Shown here in pieces: positions 8,861 to 16,930 of a DNA stretch of 64,000 nt (its first letter is position 1; every line of letters begins with the position of its first letter). A program made the translations under genes and the position numbers. The notes below the pieces were generated by a model that worked only from the letters and a program-made list of their open reading frames with translations, had not been told where the DNA came from and did not search any database. This DNA is from Siphonodentalium dalli (lineage: Eukaryota; Mollusca; Scaphopoda; Gadilida; Siphonodentaliidae): the NCBI GenBank assembly GCA_032622095.1, contig CP136062.1, positions 4,774,001-4,838,000 on the forward strand, read 5' to 3'.

Positions 8861-9464
8861 TTATCTTAATACCGATGAATATATTACCGCACCTCGGTCG
8901 TCATTTGTGAGCCAGATATGGAAAATATCAGTTCTCAGTCTCAACGATTTATCCGTTTTCGGGTGAAGATCGAGTAGTAAATAACCATGATTGGTTGAAG
9001 TTGCATCATCATATGCTTTGAAATAGTACTTTGAAATAGTACAAGTGTAATGTGCATTCAAACTCAAAGTTCTAATCGCTTTAGATTTCTGAAACATGTT
9101 TTGGGTTATTTAAATAACAGACCTATTTCTGTGATGTCCTTTTCTTGTAAACCAAAACATAATTTTTTCTTCATCTTTATCACCTAACATGTCGTCAAAA
9201 ACGACGAGGTGCGGTAAGTCTGTGTCATCGACAAGTTTATTGTCATCATCCGGTATTCCATTTATAAATTAAATATTGTGAAATTCTTGCATCTGACTAT
9301 AGATATTTTGCCATTCTTTGTAACACCAAACGATTTTTATGGAACAGGTTTGAACAAGTCATCTTTATATTCGATAATTTCTTAACAAATTATGTTTTAC
9401 CACAACCACTTGGTCCCGATATGAAAATGTTACAGGGATGTTTGAACAACAATGATTCGTCCAT
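8861..9464 (-). pseudogene. ATP: Polinton packaging ATPase (FtsK/HerA-like), frameshifted
   Basis: ATG at 9464. Walker A reads CNIFISGPSGCGKT (about 9427-9388). The Walker B region reads PHLVVFDDMLGDKDEE (about 9215-9165) in another frame. The C-terminal ORF (9097-8861) carries AIRTLSLNAHYT and DATSTNHGYLLLDLHPKTDK, typical of Polinton genome-packaging ATPases. The stretch between Walker A and B contains frameshifts and stops and is shorter than usual. It would pump DNA into the capsid; it cannot be made intact here. It sits between the unknown gene at 9510 and the small basic protein pair. Confidence 0.75.
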
Positions 9465-9509
9465 GTTTACCCTGAGACAGATCATGTAAGACTGATTAGG
9501 ATTGTTCGG

Positions 9510-9860
9510 AATGAACCTTTTTTATTTTTAATGAAGAATCACCATAACTCTAGATTATTCCAAATGTCCATATGAGTTCATTATCTAAGTCTGAATTAGG
9601 TCTAGTGGTTTTTACAATATAATCCAGACACTTTTTCTTCAAATAACTTTTCACCAGTGAAAATTGCACATGGTTCTCGGAGAATAATGTATCCATATAT
9701 TCTCGTCACCTCTTCGAATTTCAAAGTTTTTTCATGGAGAATCCTGTCTTGATATTCAGCAAAACGAGTAAAATTAATTTCAACGAATTTCGTTTATTTT
9801 GTTTTTAGGAACACCATGAAATATTCAATAATCTGAAAACAGTTGATCCAATATATCCAT
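9510..9860 (-). pseudogene. Unrecognised Polinton gene, broken
   Basis: A minus-strand frame from about 9860, with a frame change near 9830 and a stop near 9800, contains FTRFAEYQDRILHEKTLKFE followed by IYGYIILREPCAIFTGEKLF (about 9775-9650). After another shift it continues TRPNSDLDNELIWTFGII to about 9555. Codon use and the lack of stops over these stretches look like a decayed gene rather than noise. I do not recognise the family. It lies between the F-box-like ORF and the ATPase start at 9464. Confidence 0.4.
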
Positions 9861-9878
9861 TAAGAAATCAGTTTCAAA

Positions 9879-10106
9879 TTATGATCTCTCAATCAAACAT
9901 CTCAATCGACTCTGCCCCTCAGAGAAATGTCCGTTCAGCAAAGTCTGCACTATAATATTACTTTCCTTCAAAAACCAAGTTTGTTTAAGTTCTCGTTTGA
10001 TTTCTTGATAAATTTTTGACATTTCGATCAAGTTATTATAAATTTTCAAAAGCATCTCTGCTGGTAACACATCAAGTCCACCCATAAGGAATTGTGTTGT
10101 ATTCAC
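9879..10106 (-). CDS. Small ORF with F-box-like motif overlapping polymerase end
   Basis: An intact 75-residue ORF whose ATG (10106) lies 35 bp inside the polymerase 3' end. Residues 12-25 read DVLPAEMLLKIYNN, similar to the LP.E.L..I..L signature of F-box or related BC-box motifs that recruit ubiquitin ligases; the remainder is helical and charged and does not extend the match. Short F-box-like proteins occur in many large DNA viruses. The short motif could be coincidence. Confidence 0.4.
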   Translation of the reverse strand: MNTTQFLMGGLDVLPAEMLLKIYNNLIEMSKIYQEIKRELKQTWFLKESNIIVQTLLNGHFSEGQSRLRCLIERS

Positions 10107-13100
10107 TCACAACAAGTCGTTTGGTGTACACAGATCGGAATGTTTTTGTTTGCTCTTCACTAAATACTTCTCGGTTCTTTGTGCGTTTAATTCTGCATGG
10201 ATAGTTTATGACACGTTGAAAGTTTGACCGGTCATTAACACATTCAACCATTGAATGAAAATGTATTTGCTGTTTAGTTTTATAATCCCGAGTGATACCC
10301 TTGACCTTACATACATATTTTATGACACCATCTTTCACGTACGGATATCCATAATTTTTCGGTCCTAACCCTACAAATTTCATGATTTAACATCCGGATG
10401 CTCATCAGTCCATTTACCAAGGTAGCTGTCTTCGGTTTTGATATTTTCTTTTTCTGGATCGAAAATATACATACAGCTATCGGTGTCGAAATACAACACC
10501 CTATCTTGGAGTTTTTCTAAAACATCATACAACTCCAAGCGTGCATATGCTGTGACAGATGATGCGACAACTACATTGGCAGATGGATGTGGTTCTATAA
10601 TATCGGTTTTATTTTCATAGCTGAATAATATGAATTTATCATGTTCAAGAATTTCAACTACTTTGACGGTGATATTTTTATCAGTTAGTAGTTCAAAATA
10701 TCTGGATGGTTCTGAGATATATTCAGTTTTAGTAAGAATATTATTTTGTGCATTTTCCCCCATATGCAATTTATCATTAATTTTGCGCACTGGCAGTGTC
10801 CTGGGGTTTTCTCGATTTTTTCTTTTTCAAGTTTTATACCTTCAAACTGATAATAATCTTTAATGTATTTATCTTTATCTTCTTCACTTTTAACAGAATT
10901 TGTATATCCACTTGCTTCTTGCTTAATTTTGAGGTATTTATCAATGTAGTCCCTGTATACTTTGTCCGACCACTCAGTCCAATGCCAAACTTGATGACCA
11001 AGAGGGTACTCCCTATATTTATTCACACTAGGATACAAACTGCATATATCGATATATTTTATTTCCTGTTTAGATGATGGTTTTATTTCATGATATAATT
11101 TTACTGCCAAGAGGGTACTCCCTATATGTATTCACACTAGGATACAAACTGCATATATCAATATATTTTATTTCCTGTTTAGATGTTGGTTCTATTTCAT
11201 GATATACTTTTAGAGCATTAGTCCTACCACCAAATATTGTTTCCCTTGGTTTAATTGGCTCTTGATGCAAATATAATTGATCCATAGTTTGTTCTAAATT
11301 TTTTCTGCTTTACATTTATTGTCTAGGTCATGATCCCAGATGCATATTAATATGCATCCCAAGCTTTTGATTTCAGTTTCCGTTTTTATTGTTTTTTTCA
11401 TACAATTCATGCATTGTTATATTACTGTATGGGTCACACCAATACATTTCATACAATGTGTTTGATTTTGCATGATAACCATCAACATAATGTGTGCCTA
11501 TTGTATCTTCACCACCATTTAAAACATGTTTTATGTTTATATTTTGTTATGTAGCAATTTACTGTAGCCATCGAATTGCTTTCATTGAAAATTTACGCGC
11601 TTGTGGATATCCAGCAATTGAAATTATACCTAGAGAATTCTCTGGTAATGAATGTTTTCTCCATGCAAGATTACAGGTTTGAGCTAATGTTATTGCTTCC
11701 CGGAATGGATCAATTTGATCATTTTCCATTACACATAGTCTGAATTTATCACATCCACGTCTTAAAATGTCTACATCTGATTTACAATACTTTTGAATTT
11801 CTTTTTGGATATCAAAAATAGCCTTACCCCTAGCTTCGTACCATTTCAGAAATGGATCCTTATTTTCCTCACATGATATCAGGTTTATAGTATTTATTGT
11901 CTAGATATGGTCCTACGTAATTCTGAAAGTCCTGTGTATTTGCCCAATGTGGAAAATAACCTTTAGCCATTTCTTCAAGTTGGAATGTTTTTGGAAATTA
12001 GATAATGCCATTGGGATGAAACACAATGAATCGATTACTCTAACACCATTACATTGTAAACTCAGTATTTTGATACCATTCATAATAACATTAGGTTTTT
12101 ATTTTCCATTGTTCACCTAGTAATGTAAGAGGAACCGACTATCGTAACCTCTTGCATTGTGAGCAATACATGTTGTGCCTTTATGGTCGTTGGTGTAAAA
12201 CAACCATTTACAAAATCTTTCCAATACATTTTCACCTTTAAAAACATATTCTCTATTTGACAATACAGATTCACATGAATTGCATATTTCATCAATGGGT
12301 TTACATATACAATTTTCACAAGCAGTTTGCGCAACACAAACATTGGGTATATGAACACCAATATCTTGTTGACATTCAAAATCCAAAAAATAAGAATGGT
12401 ACCTTTACTTCTTTCTGTGTTTCTTTCTTTTCGTACTGTTGAATATGACATCTGTGGTCTGATGGAACGATTTCCTTACAGTATTTGCACTTCTTTGTTC
12501 CCGGACAGATATGTCTTTTCTCCTTTCGTGTGACAATATCAACCCCGCATTTCTGGAATTTGTGTATCATATCACAAATAGTTTTGTCTTGTTTTGGTAA
12601 TTTTTTTCAAATGATTGTCGAGACATCGTTTACTTCTAAAAGTCCTCTAACATTTGGTGCAGTGTATCCCTCGTTCAAAGGGACATATCTGTCCCTCCAA
12701 ACACATACACTTGTATGAACATAAATGATCACCTCTGCTATTCGTACCGACATCAAAGTGCTCACAGTAATAATGACATCCAAGGAATCCTGTGACAGTT
12801 GTGATCACATCGTAGAGGTTGTCATTGAAATATAAATGGATAACTTTACTTTCTTTCCCAACTGGTGGTGGTTGAAAAGTAAAGCCTTCGTCAGAAAATT
12901 CATTATGTATTTTTATAACATACTCCGGATATAGTTGTTCCTGAATAAGTTTGTATTCCTCAACCCCGCAACTGGTGTCGTGTGATATACCCACTTTATC
13001 CAACACTGACTTTGCAGATTCCCGTTATGGAGCTCTTGCTGGTCTCATAATCCGTTTCCATTGTTGCTTTCATTCAACGGTATCGTTTTTGTCAACATTA

Positions 13101-13675
13101 CACATACCAAAAACGACAGCCCTCGCAAAACACATGTTATCTTCTGCGTTCTGAATCAGAAGAATACTTTTCTTTACTGTTTTCATTTGATTTTTTTCAC
13201 CGAATGCTCCATAATGTAAGGTATGTCTTGCGGTCCCTGTAGGCATGCGCGAGACAGTGATATCAAATGTCATCTGTCCGTCATGAATTTTGAATTATTT
13301 GTCCGATTGTGCAACTTTCTCTATGTTGTCAAGCAATAATTCACCCGTCAGTTCTTTTGCTTCAGTGAACGGGACGTGAATCCCTAGATCTAGCCCTAGA
13401 TGAAAGATGGAAATTCTCATGTGATCTTTTGGTCCTGCATTACACTCATCTTTCAAACTGTTCACCAGATCTATGAAAATTCTGTGAACAGTCTGAAATG
13501 GTTGATTAAATTCTTGAAATGTGACTTTGTATTTCTTTGATGTTGTTTTACATTTCCTCGAGTATTTATCGGTCAGATTTGTTATAGTATAATATTTACA
13601 ATCGTCATCCAGTCGCACTCTCTTTCTATTATCTCGTTCGCTTTCGCTATCTGAATATGGCACAAGGCGCTTCAT
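10072..13675 (-). pseudogene. POLB: Polinton protein-primed DNA polymerase B
   Basis: The start at 13675 (MKRLVPYSDSESE) opens 126 codons and a single in-frame TAA (13295) before the same frame continues to 13070. Further open segments hold the Cys-rich N-terminal region (13006-12647, 12570-12376), exonuclease motif I in FDFECQQDIGVH (about 12388), ExoII in AHNARGYDSRFLLHY (about 12160-12117) and ExoIII in YCKSDVDILRRGC (about 11790-11750). Polymerase motif A reads YIDICSLYPSVN (duplicated), motif B KLMINCIWGK (about 10765) and motif C YFDTDSCMYI (about 10490-10460). The C terminus reads GLGPKNYGYPY to KRLVVSEYNTIPYGWT (10383-10072). Multiple frameshifts, stops and a duplication show it is inactive. 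Total length, about 1,200 codons, matches the family. It is transcribed away from a palindromic promoter at 13678-13795. Confidence 0.88.
10998..11216. repeat. 109-bp tandem duplication over polymerase motif A
   Basis: The block starting CCAAGAGGGTACTCCC at 10998 recurs at 11107, and the two copies match over about 105 bp with a few substitutions. Each copy encodes KYIDICSLYPSVN on the minus strand. As 109 is not divisible by three, the duplication also shifts the frame. It must post-date the loss of selection on polymerase. Confidence 0.85.
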
Positions 13676-13677
13676 CT

Positions 13678-13795
13678 TGAAATGACGACGTGATGAAACA
13701 TCGCGTCGCGTTTATGCTCTGACACGGGCATGCGCAGTCATCGCCCGTGTCAGAGCGTAACAGCGACGCGATTTTTCATCACGTCGTCATTTCAC
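13678..13795. promoter_or_regulatory. Palindromic bidirectional promoter between polymerase and 13827 ORF
   Basis: An inverted repeat with arms of about 52 bp (13678-13729 and 13744-13795), starting TGAAATGACGACGTGATGAA and ending CTCTGACACGGGC, with a loop of about 14 bp. It lies exactly between the polymerase start (13675, minus) and the 58-codon plus-strand ORF (13827). Each arm carries TGACG and ACGTGAT motifs near the gene-proximal end. The same palindromic head-to-head plan occurs at 14418-14584. Regulatory function is inferred from position and symmetry. Confidence 0.6.
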
Positions 13796-13826
13796 TGACG
13801 ACTAAATAACGCACCGAACGCTGACC

Positions 13827-14003
13827 ATGGATCCACGATTGCAGTGTAACAACATACAACATTTACGAAAAATTGCATTAGAAGTTTTAAAGAATACAAA
13901 GTGGATACCACCATACGGTAACAGTTTTAGGTGCAATTCGAGTTCACATTGGGCTTTTCAATGTGATGGCACTACGAAAAAGAAGATTGATCAGATGATT
14001 TAA
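13827..14003 (+). CDS. Small plus-strand ORF, 58 residues, unknown
   Basis: ATG at 13827 after CTGACC, 32 bp from the palindromic promoter, with TAA at 14001-14003. The product begins MDPRLQCNNIQHLRKIALEV and contains a Cys/His-bearing middle (FRCNSSSHWAFQCDG, about residues 36-50) and a lysine-rich end. No family is recognised. It is convergent with cassette B. An AATAAA at about 14096 on the plus strand could serve as its poly(A) signal, as no plus-oriented histone-type hairpin follows it. It is intact but short, so moderate confidence. Confidence 0.45.
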   Translation: MDPRLQCNNIQHLRKIALEVLKNTKWIPPYGNSFRCNSSSHWAFQCDGTTKKKIDQMI

Positions 14004-14027
14004 TTACTTGTTACATTTTTTTAGCAA

Positions 14028-14074
14028 TTTCAGAGCGTATCTTTTGAAAAATTTGGGTGGCCCTGAAAAGGGCC
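14028..14074 (-). terminator. Histone-type 3' stem-loop plus downstream motif, cassette B
   Basis: The minus strand reads GGCCCTTTTCAGGGCC (14074-14059), a perfect 6-bp stem with a TTTC loop, followed by ACCCA, the normal cleavage flank in histone mRNAs. About 12 nt further is CAAAAGATACGCTCT, shared with cassettes C and D and purine-rich at its start like a U7-binding histone downstream element. The stem starts 2 nt after the TAA of the cassette B ORF. The loop composition makes the signal strand-specific for the minus strand. Confidence 0.8.
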
Positions 14075-14076
14075 GT

Positions 14077-14409
14077 TTAAATTGTTGGTGAGTCAATAAA
14101 ATTCAGACAAATCAGGATAAAGTCCACACTTGTTGTATGTGGGCCAAATTCAGACAAATCTGGATATAATGCTCCCTCCTTATACGCGGGTTTCCACTCT
14201 GGAGTTTCCACATACACCTTGGGAGGACAAGGTCTCCGTCTTTGCAGGAATTCTTGAACTCCAGCTCTAATTTCTAACTTATGTCTCTCCGAATCTCTAA
14301 CATTCTTCTGCTAATGCTTTAATCGAGCATCGGCAGAGAATTTTAGCAAAACTTTCTCTTTTAGTTTAGAGACATTTTGAAGATAAAAAAACGCTACTCT
14401 GCGCTCCAT
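14077..14409 (-). pseudogene. Cassette B: 110-codon basic protein with one in-frame stop
   Basis: A minus-strand frame from ATG 14409 to TAA 14077-14079, interrupted only by a TAG at 14311-14313 (codon 33). It starts MERRVAFFYLQNVSKLKEK, is rich in Lys/Arg/Glu in its first 60 codons (RDSERHKLEIRAGVQEFLQR) and ends with an acidic/hydrophobic segment. A coiled or helical, nucleic-acid-binding type composition is visible but no family is recognised. It is driven by the left arm of the palindromic promoter at 14418-14584 and followed by a histone-type stem-loop. The single stop may be a recent lesion. Confidence 0.55.
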
Positions 14410-14414
14410 ATTAT

Positions 14415-14584
14415 ATGAAACGCGCGGACGTCGCCGACGACGTCATTGCATTTTTTCAACAATTTTCCCCGAACGTCAAATCAAGTGTGTTTCTTTTTGA
14501 CAAAAAGAAACACACTTGGTTTGACGTTCGGGGAAATTTGTTAAAACACGCAATGACGTCGTTAGCGGCGCCCGCGCGTTTTCA
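14415..14584. promoter_or_regulatory. Palindromic divergent promoter of cassettes B and C
   Basis: Two copies of the shared upstream element head to head: 14418-14499 serves cassette B (minus), 14503-14584 serves cassette C (plus). Outward from the centre each arm reads AAAAAGAAACACACTTG, TTGACGTTCGGGGAAA, CGCAATGACGTCGT, a GCGCGCG core, and then a TATA-like TTTCATATAAT (B side) or an A-rich stretch (C side). The arms match at most positions. The ORF that seems to start inside it (14415) is a by-product of the palindrome. Confidence 0.7.
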
Positions 14585-14627
14585 AAAAAAAATAAACATA
14601 CATCCACCATTCTTCATTCATACTGAA

Positions 14628-15050
14628 ATGGATTACCGAGATCTGTATCGGAGTTATTTGGAGGAGGGGTTGATGGTGAGATGTGTTTTTGGAGATGAAA
14701 CACAGATGATCTGGAAGGCTTTGAGTCTAGCAACACCGGGTACTGTAGATAACTTCTTTGATATATACAGATATACGTTATGCTGATATCACAGAGGTTG
14801 GTTATTCGGATTACCACCACGGTTGTTTGGATACACCAGGTTGCTGGGATCGTCAAGACTGACGGTGCGACTCGCTGCTACCTTGCTGCAGCAGTCTATT
14901 ATAATCTTCTCAGGGCACATGGTCTACGAGTTCTTACCGCTCTGGGGGATACAGACAGGCCAGCTATGCAATTGTGCCATTTGGTTGCGACGTTCCCAAG
15001 ATAACTTCCAGGTTTATTCAAACCCAAATACACAGTGCGGTTTCTTTTGA
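14628..15050 (+). pseudogene. Cassette C: small protein with one probable frameshift
   Basis: ATG at 14628 (MDYRDLYRSYLEEG) opens 52 codons to a TGA at 14784. An overlapping frame continues to the TGA at 15048-15050 and carries SRLTVRLAATLLQQSIIIFS (about 14853-14912). The first frame contains GDETQMIWKALSLATPGT and the second AATLLQ plus a hydrophobic strand; this is the same order as cassette A (EALSWAVYGT then VAATLLQRKLVFW), suggesting paralogues with an OTU-like plan, one frameshifted. The Cys nucleophile position is again not canonical. It is driven by the right arm of the palindromic promoter and ends at a histone-type stem-loop. Confidence 0.5.
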
Positions 15051-15063
15051 AACCATCCAAAAC

Positions 15064-15106
15064 GGCCCTTTTCAGGGCCTCACAAATTTGTCAAAAGATA
15101 CGCTCT
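15064..15106 (+). terminator. Histone-type 3' stem-loop plus downstream motif, cassette C
   Basis: The plus strand reads GGCCCTTTTCAGGGCC (15064-15079), a perfect stem with TTTC loop, 13 nt after the stop codon at 15050. It is preceded by CCAAAAC and followed by TCACAAATTTG and then TCAAAAGATACGCTCT (15091-15106). This is the only copy on the plus strand, and its loop orientation switches with the gene orientation, which is strong evidence that it acts on the transcript. Confidence 0.8.
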
Positions 15107-15126
15107 ACCATTGCTACCGTACGATT

Positions 15127-15236
15127 TGTTCATTCTTCCTGAACTCGGAGAGAATGTTCACATAATTTATCAAACATTACTTGTTCATTCATCCTGATCT
15201 TGGAGAGAATGTTCACATAATTTATCAAAGAATACT
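15127..15236. repeat. 55-bp tandem duplication
   Basis: TTGTTCATTC followed by TCCTGA and GGAGAGAATGTTCACATAAT, TTATCAAA occurs at about 15127-15178 and again at about 15182-15235 with a few changes. It lies in the spacer between the convergent ends of cassettes C and D. No function is visible. Confidence 0.7.
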
Positions 15237-15306
15237 TCCCTAACAATAAAAAACCCACTACCACCCTTCATATCTATAATACGATCATCATGTAGCATAA
15301 TAATAC

Positions 15307-15349
15307 AGAGCGTATCTTTCGTGAATTTGAAGTGGCCCTGAAAAGGACC
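15307..15349 (-). terminator. Histone-type 3' stem-loop plus downstream motif, cassette D
   Basis: The minus strand reads GGTCCTTTTCAGGGCC (15349-15334), with one G-U pair in the stem and a TTTC loop, 19 nt after the stop of the 15369-15803 ORF. It is followed by ACTTCAAATTCA and then CGAAAGATACGCTCT (15321-15307), the motif shared with cassettes B and C. Confidence 0.75.
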
Positions 15350-15368
15350 GTTTAAAATAATATAAAAA

Positions 15369-15803
15369 TCATTTCTTTTGTTTCTTCATCACTGCTAAAT
15401 CTTTCCCGAATGATCCAAATGTTGATCGCTTCGTAGGTTGTTTCTGGAAACCATGTACCTCAATTGGTATGTCGATCGTGTGAGGTTTCAAGTTGATTGT
15501 ACATTCACCCGGTTTTTGTGTTAACTGCTTTCGCAAATCCTTCATTTCCTGACAAATATTCCGTAACAACTTTGTCTGTTCTTCCCCTTGTGAACTGTTG
15601 ATAACTTGGTATATAACAGGTTGAATCATTTGTTGTGTTTTCACCGGCGGTATATACACTGGTTGTTGATACGTTCGCGGAAACATCGTTGGTACATGTT
15701 GCTGTTCTAACCGTGGTGTCACATTTCCCGCATACATTTGCGTTGCAGGAACAGGATCGTACTGTACATCAATAGTCTTGAGAAATTCCGTTACTGGATC
15801 CAT
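15369..15803 (-). CDS. Cassette D: intact 144-residue protein, unknown
   Basis: ATG at 15803 (MDPVTEFLKTIDVQYDPVP). The middle (residues about 30-65) is rich in Gln, Pro and Tyr (PTMFPRTYQQPVYIPPVKTQ). A helical charged stretch follows (EEQTKLLRNICQEMKDLRKQ, about 73-92), suitable for a short coiled coil. The C terminus is basic and ends DLAVMKKQKK, a possible nuclear localisation signal. No family is recognised; a virion-accessory or DNA-associated protein is one guess. The upstream shared element (15862-15957) and downstream histone-type hairpin frame it. It is intact despite decay of the core genes. Confidence 0.6.
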   Translation of the reverse strand: MDPVTEFLKTIDVQYDPVPATQMYAGNVTPRLEQQHVPTMFPRTYQQPVYIPPVKTQQMIQPVIYQVINSSQGEEQTKLLRNICQEMKDLRKQLTQKPGECTINLKPHTIDIPIEVHGFQKQPTKRSTFGSFGKDLAVMKKQKK

Positions 15804-15861
15804 GTTTCAAAATTACACTAACGTTAAAATTTACGCATGTAATAACGTTAACATCTTCGAG

Positions 15862-15957
15862 GATCAACTATATGAGATGCGCGGGCGTCGCTGACTACTC
15901 CATTGTGTATTTTACCAATTTTCCACGAAAGTCAAATCAGGTGTGTTTCTTTTTTTT
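15862..15957 (-). promoter_or_regulatory. Shared upstream element, cassette D copy
   Basis: The minus strand reads AAGAAACACACCTGATTTGA, GTGGAAAATTGGTAAAATAC, ACAATGGAGTAGTC, GCGACGCCCGCGC and then a TATA-like TCATATAG about 65 bp upstream of the ATG at 15803. The order matches the copies at cassettes A, B and C; the CRE-like site is degraded here (CAATGGAG). It directly abuts the right TIR. Confidence 0.65.
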
Positions 15958-16376
15958 GTCAAAAACATCATATTTCTGCGAATAAAACACCGATTTGACT
16001 CGGGAAGATTTTTATATGTACCATTTTACCATTATCTCATAACATATTTCACTGAAAGGTAATTTCTACGAGTACATTTTACAACGCTATCGTCTTCGAA
16101 TCTATTCGAAGACTTTCGCTTTGGTTAAAAAATGCACTGGTAAAGTGGCACAATTTACTAATGCCTCGATTTTTGTTCGGTATTATTCTAAGTTCAGTGT
16201 ATCCAGCGAAGGGGAACGCCCTTCGCTTACCACACTGCCATTAGAATCCGAGATAAAATCGAAGCATTAGTAAATTATGCTCTTTTCTGTCAAAACCCTT
16301 CGAAGCGCTCACCTTACTCTTTGGGATGTAACACAACCTCTGGACCGACGAACCCGGCCTTGGGCAGCAACTCTGG
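15958..16376 (-). repeat. Polinton right terminal inverted repeat
   Basis: Inverted match to about 1257-1686. It carries the perfect GTCTTCGAAT/ATTCGAAGAC hairpin (16092-16113) and the AGCGAAGGG/CCCTTCGCT hairpin (about 16205-16228), but only one 30-bp unit. The outermost bases (CAACTCTGG at 16368-16376) differ from the left tip, so the terminus may be slightly eroded. Confidence 0.85.
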
Positions 16377-16930
16377 CCCACCCCCTCTGGGTCGACCCAG
16401 GTTTTTTCTGGCCCATCCCAGCTCTGGATTAATACGGTTCCATGTGATAGCAAAGAAAAGTAATATTAATTTTGTAACTCCGTAATGCCAATGTGAAATC
16501 TATTGATACAGGTTAAGCGAAGTTTTCCCGTATCATATATCACCCCGCTGGGAGAAATGAATTTTCGCCCATTCACCTTTTACTTTCCAGAAACTAAGAC
16601 CTCCGTTGTTTCCTGAGAGGAGTCCTGATTAGGCTAAAACGACAGCGCCAGAAAACACCGACTACGTTCGTGAGACCATGGAAAGGGTCGCGGTCTATAA
16701 GAGATCATGACCGATACAAGACAAAGCAGTCGTATGAATATAGAGACACATACACTTCGCGTGGAAGCAGATACACAGACTACTGATAACACAATCTATC
16801 ACACCTCCAAAATGACAGCCACCCGCCAAATAGAGAAGAAACAAGAACAAATTAAATGTTTTCGGACCACTCCAAATTAAAGGCATAACATGAGGGTGAC
16901 GGAAATGGCATATTGACTATTTTGTGCAAC
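16377..16930. other. Host flank right of the Polinton
   Basis: 16377-16432 resembles the left flank 1229-1257 in direct orientation (CCACCCCCTCT, then TTTTTTCTGGCCCA and CCCAG), so the target was a repeated sequence or the target duplication is longer than usual. Nothing recognisable follows up to 16930. Confidence 0.4.

Larger units (their letters stand above)
1257..16376 (-). mobile_element. Polinton/Maverick element, near full length, decayed
   Basis: A roughly 15.1-kb element bounded by inverted repeats of about 420-430 bp. It encodes the hallmark Polinton set: protein-primed DNA polymerase B, retroviral-type integrase with chromodomain, FtsK/HerA-like packaging ATPase, adenain-type protease, and double and single jelly-roll capsid proteins. 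All core genes are on the minus strand. The left boundary is placed at AGTC (1257), where TIR similarity begins. A CCCACCCC run abuts both ends (1249-1256 and from 16377), which would fit a short target-site duplication, but the flanks are also similar to each other, so the ends are uncertain by tens of bases. Frameshifts and deletions in most core genes make autonomous activity very unlikely. Family identification rests on motifs visible in the reading frames and on gene order. Confidence 0.9.

Noticed and set aside
10438-11077. Plus-strand ORFs rich in Phe and Ser within the polymerase region
   Set aside because: Antisense shadows of the minus-strand polymerase frames, which carry the motifs.
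14028-14079. Bacterial-type intrinsic terminators as an explanation of the GGCCCTTTTCAGGGCC hairpins
   Set aside because: No U-tract follows the stem; the ACCCA flank and TTTC loop fit the histone stem-loop, and the context is an animal genome.
14415-14627. Upstream extension of the cassette C ORF starting at 14415
   Set aside because: It lies entirely within the palindromic promoter; the natural start is the ATG at 14628 after the shared element.
1257-16376. A free adenovirus or virophage genome
   Set aside because: The integrase with chromodomain, host-type flanks on both sides, minus-strand core gene order and decayed state fit an integrated Polinton.
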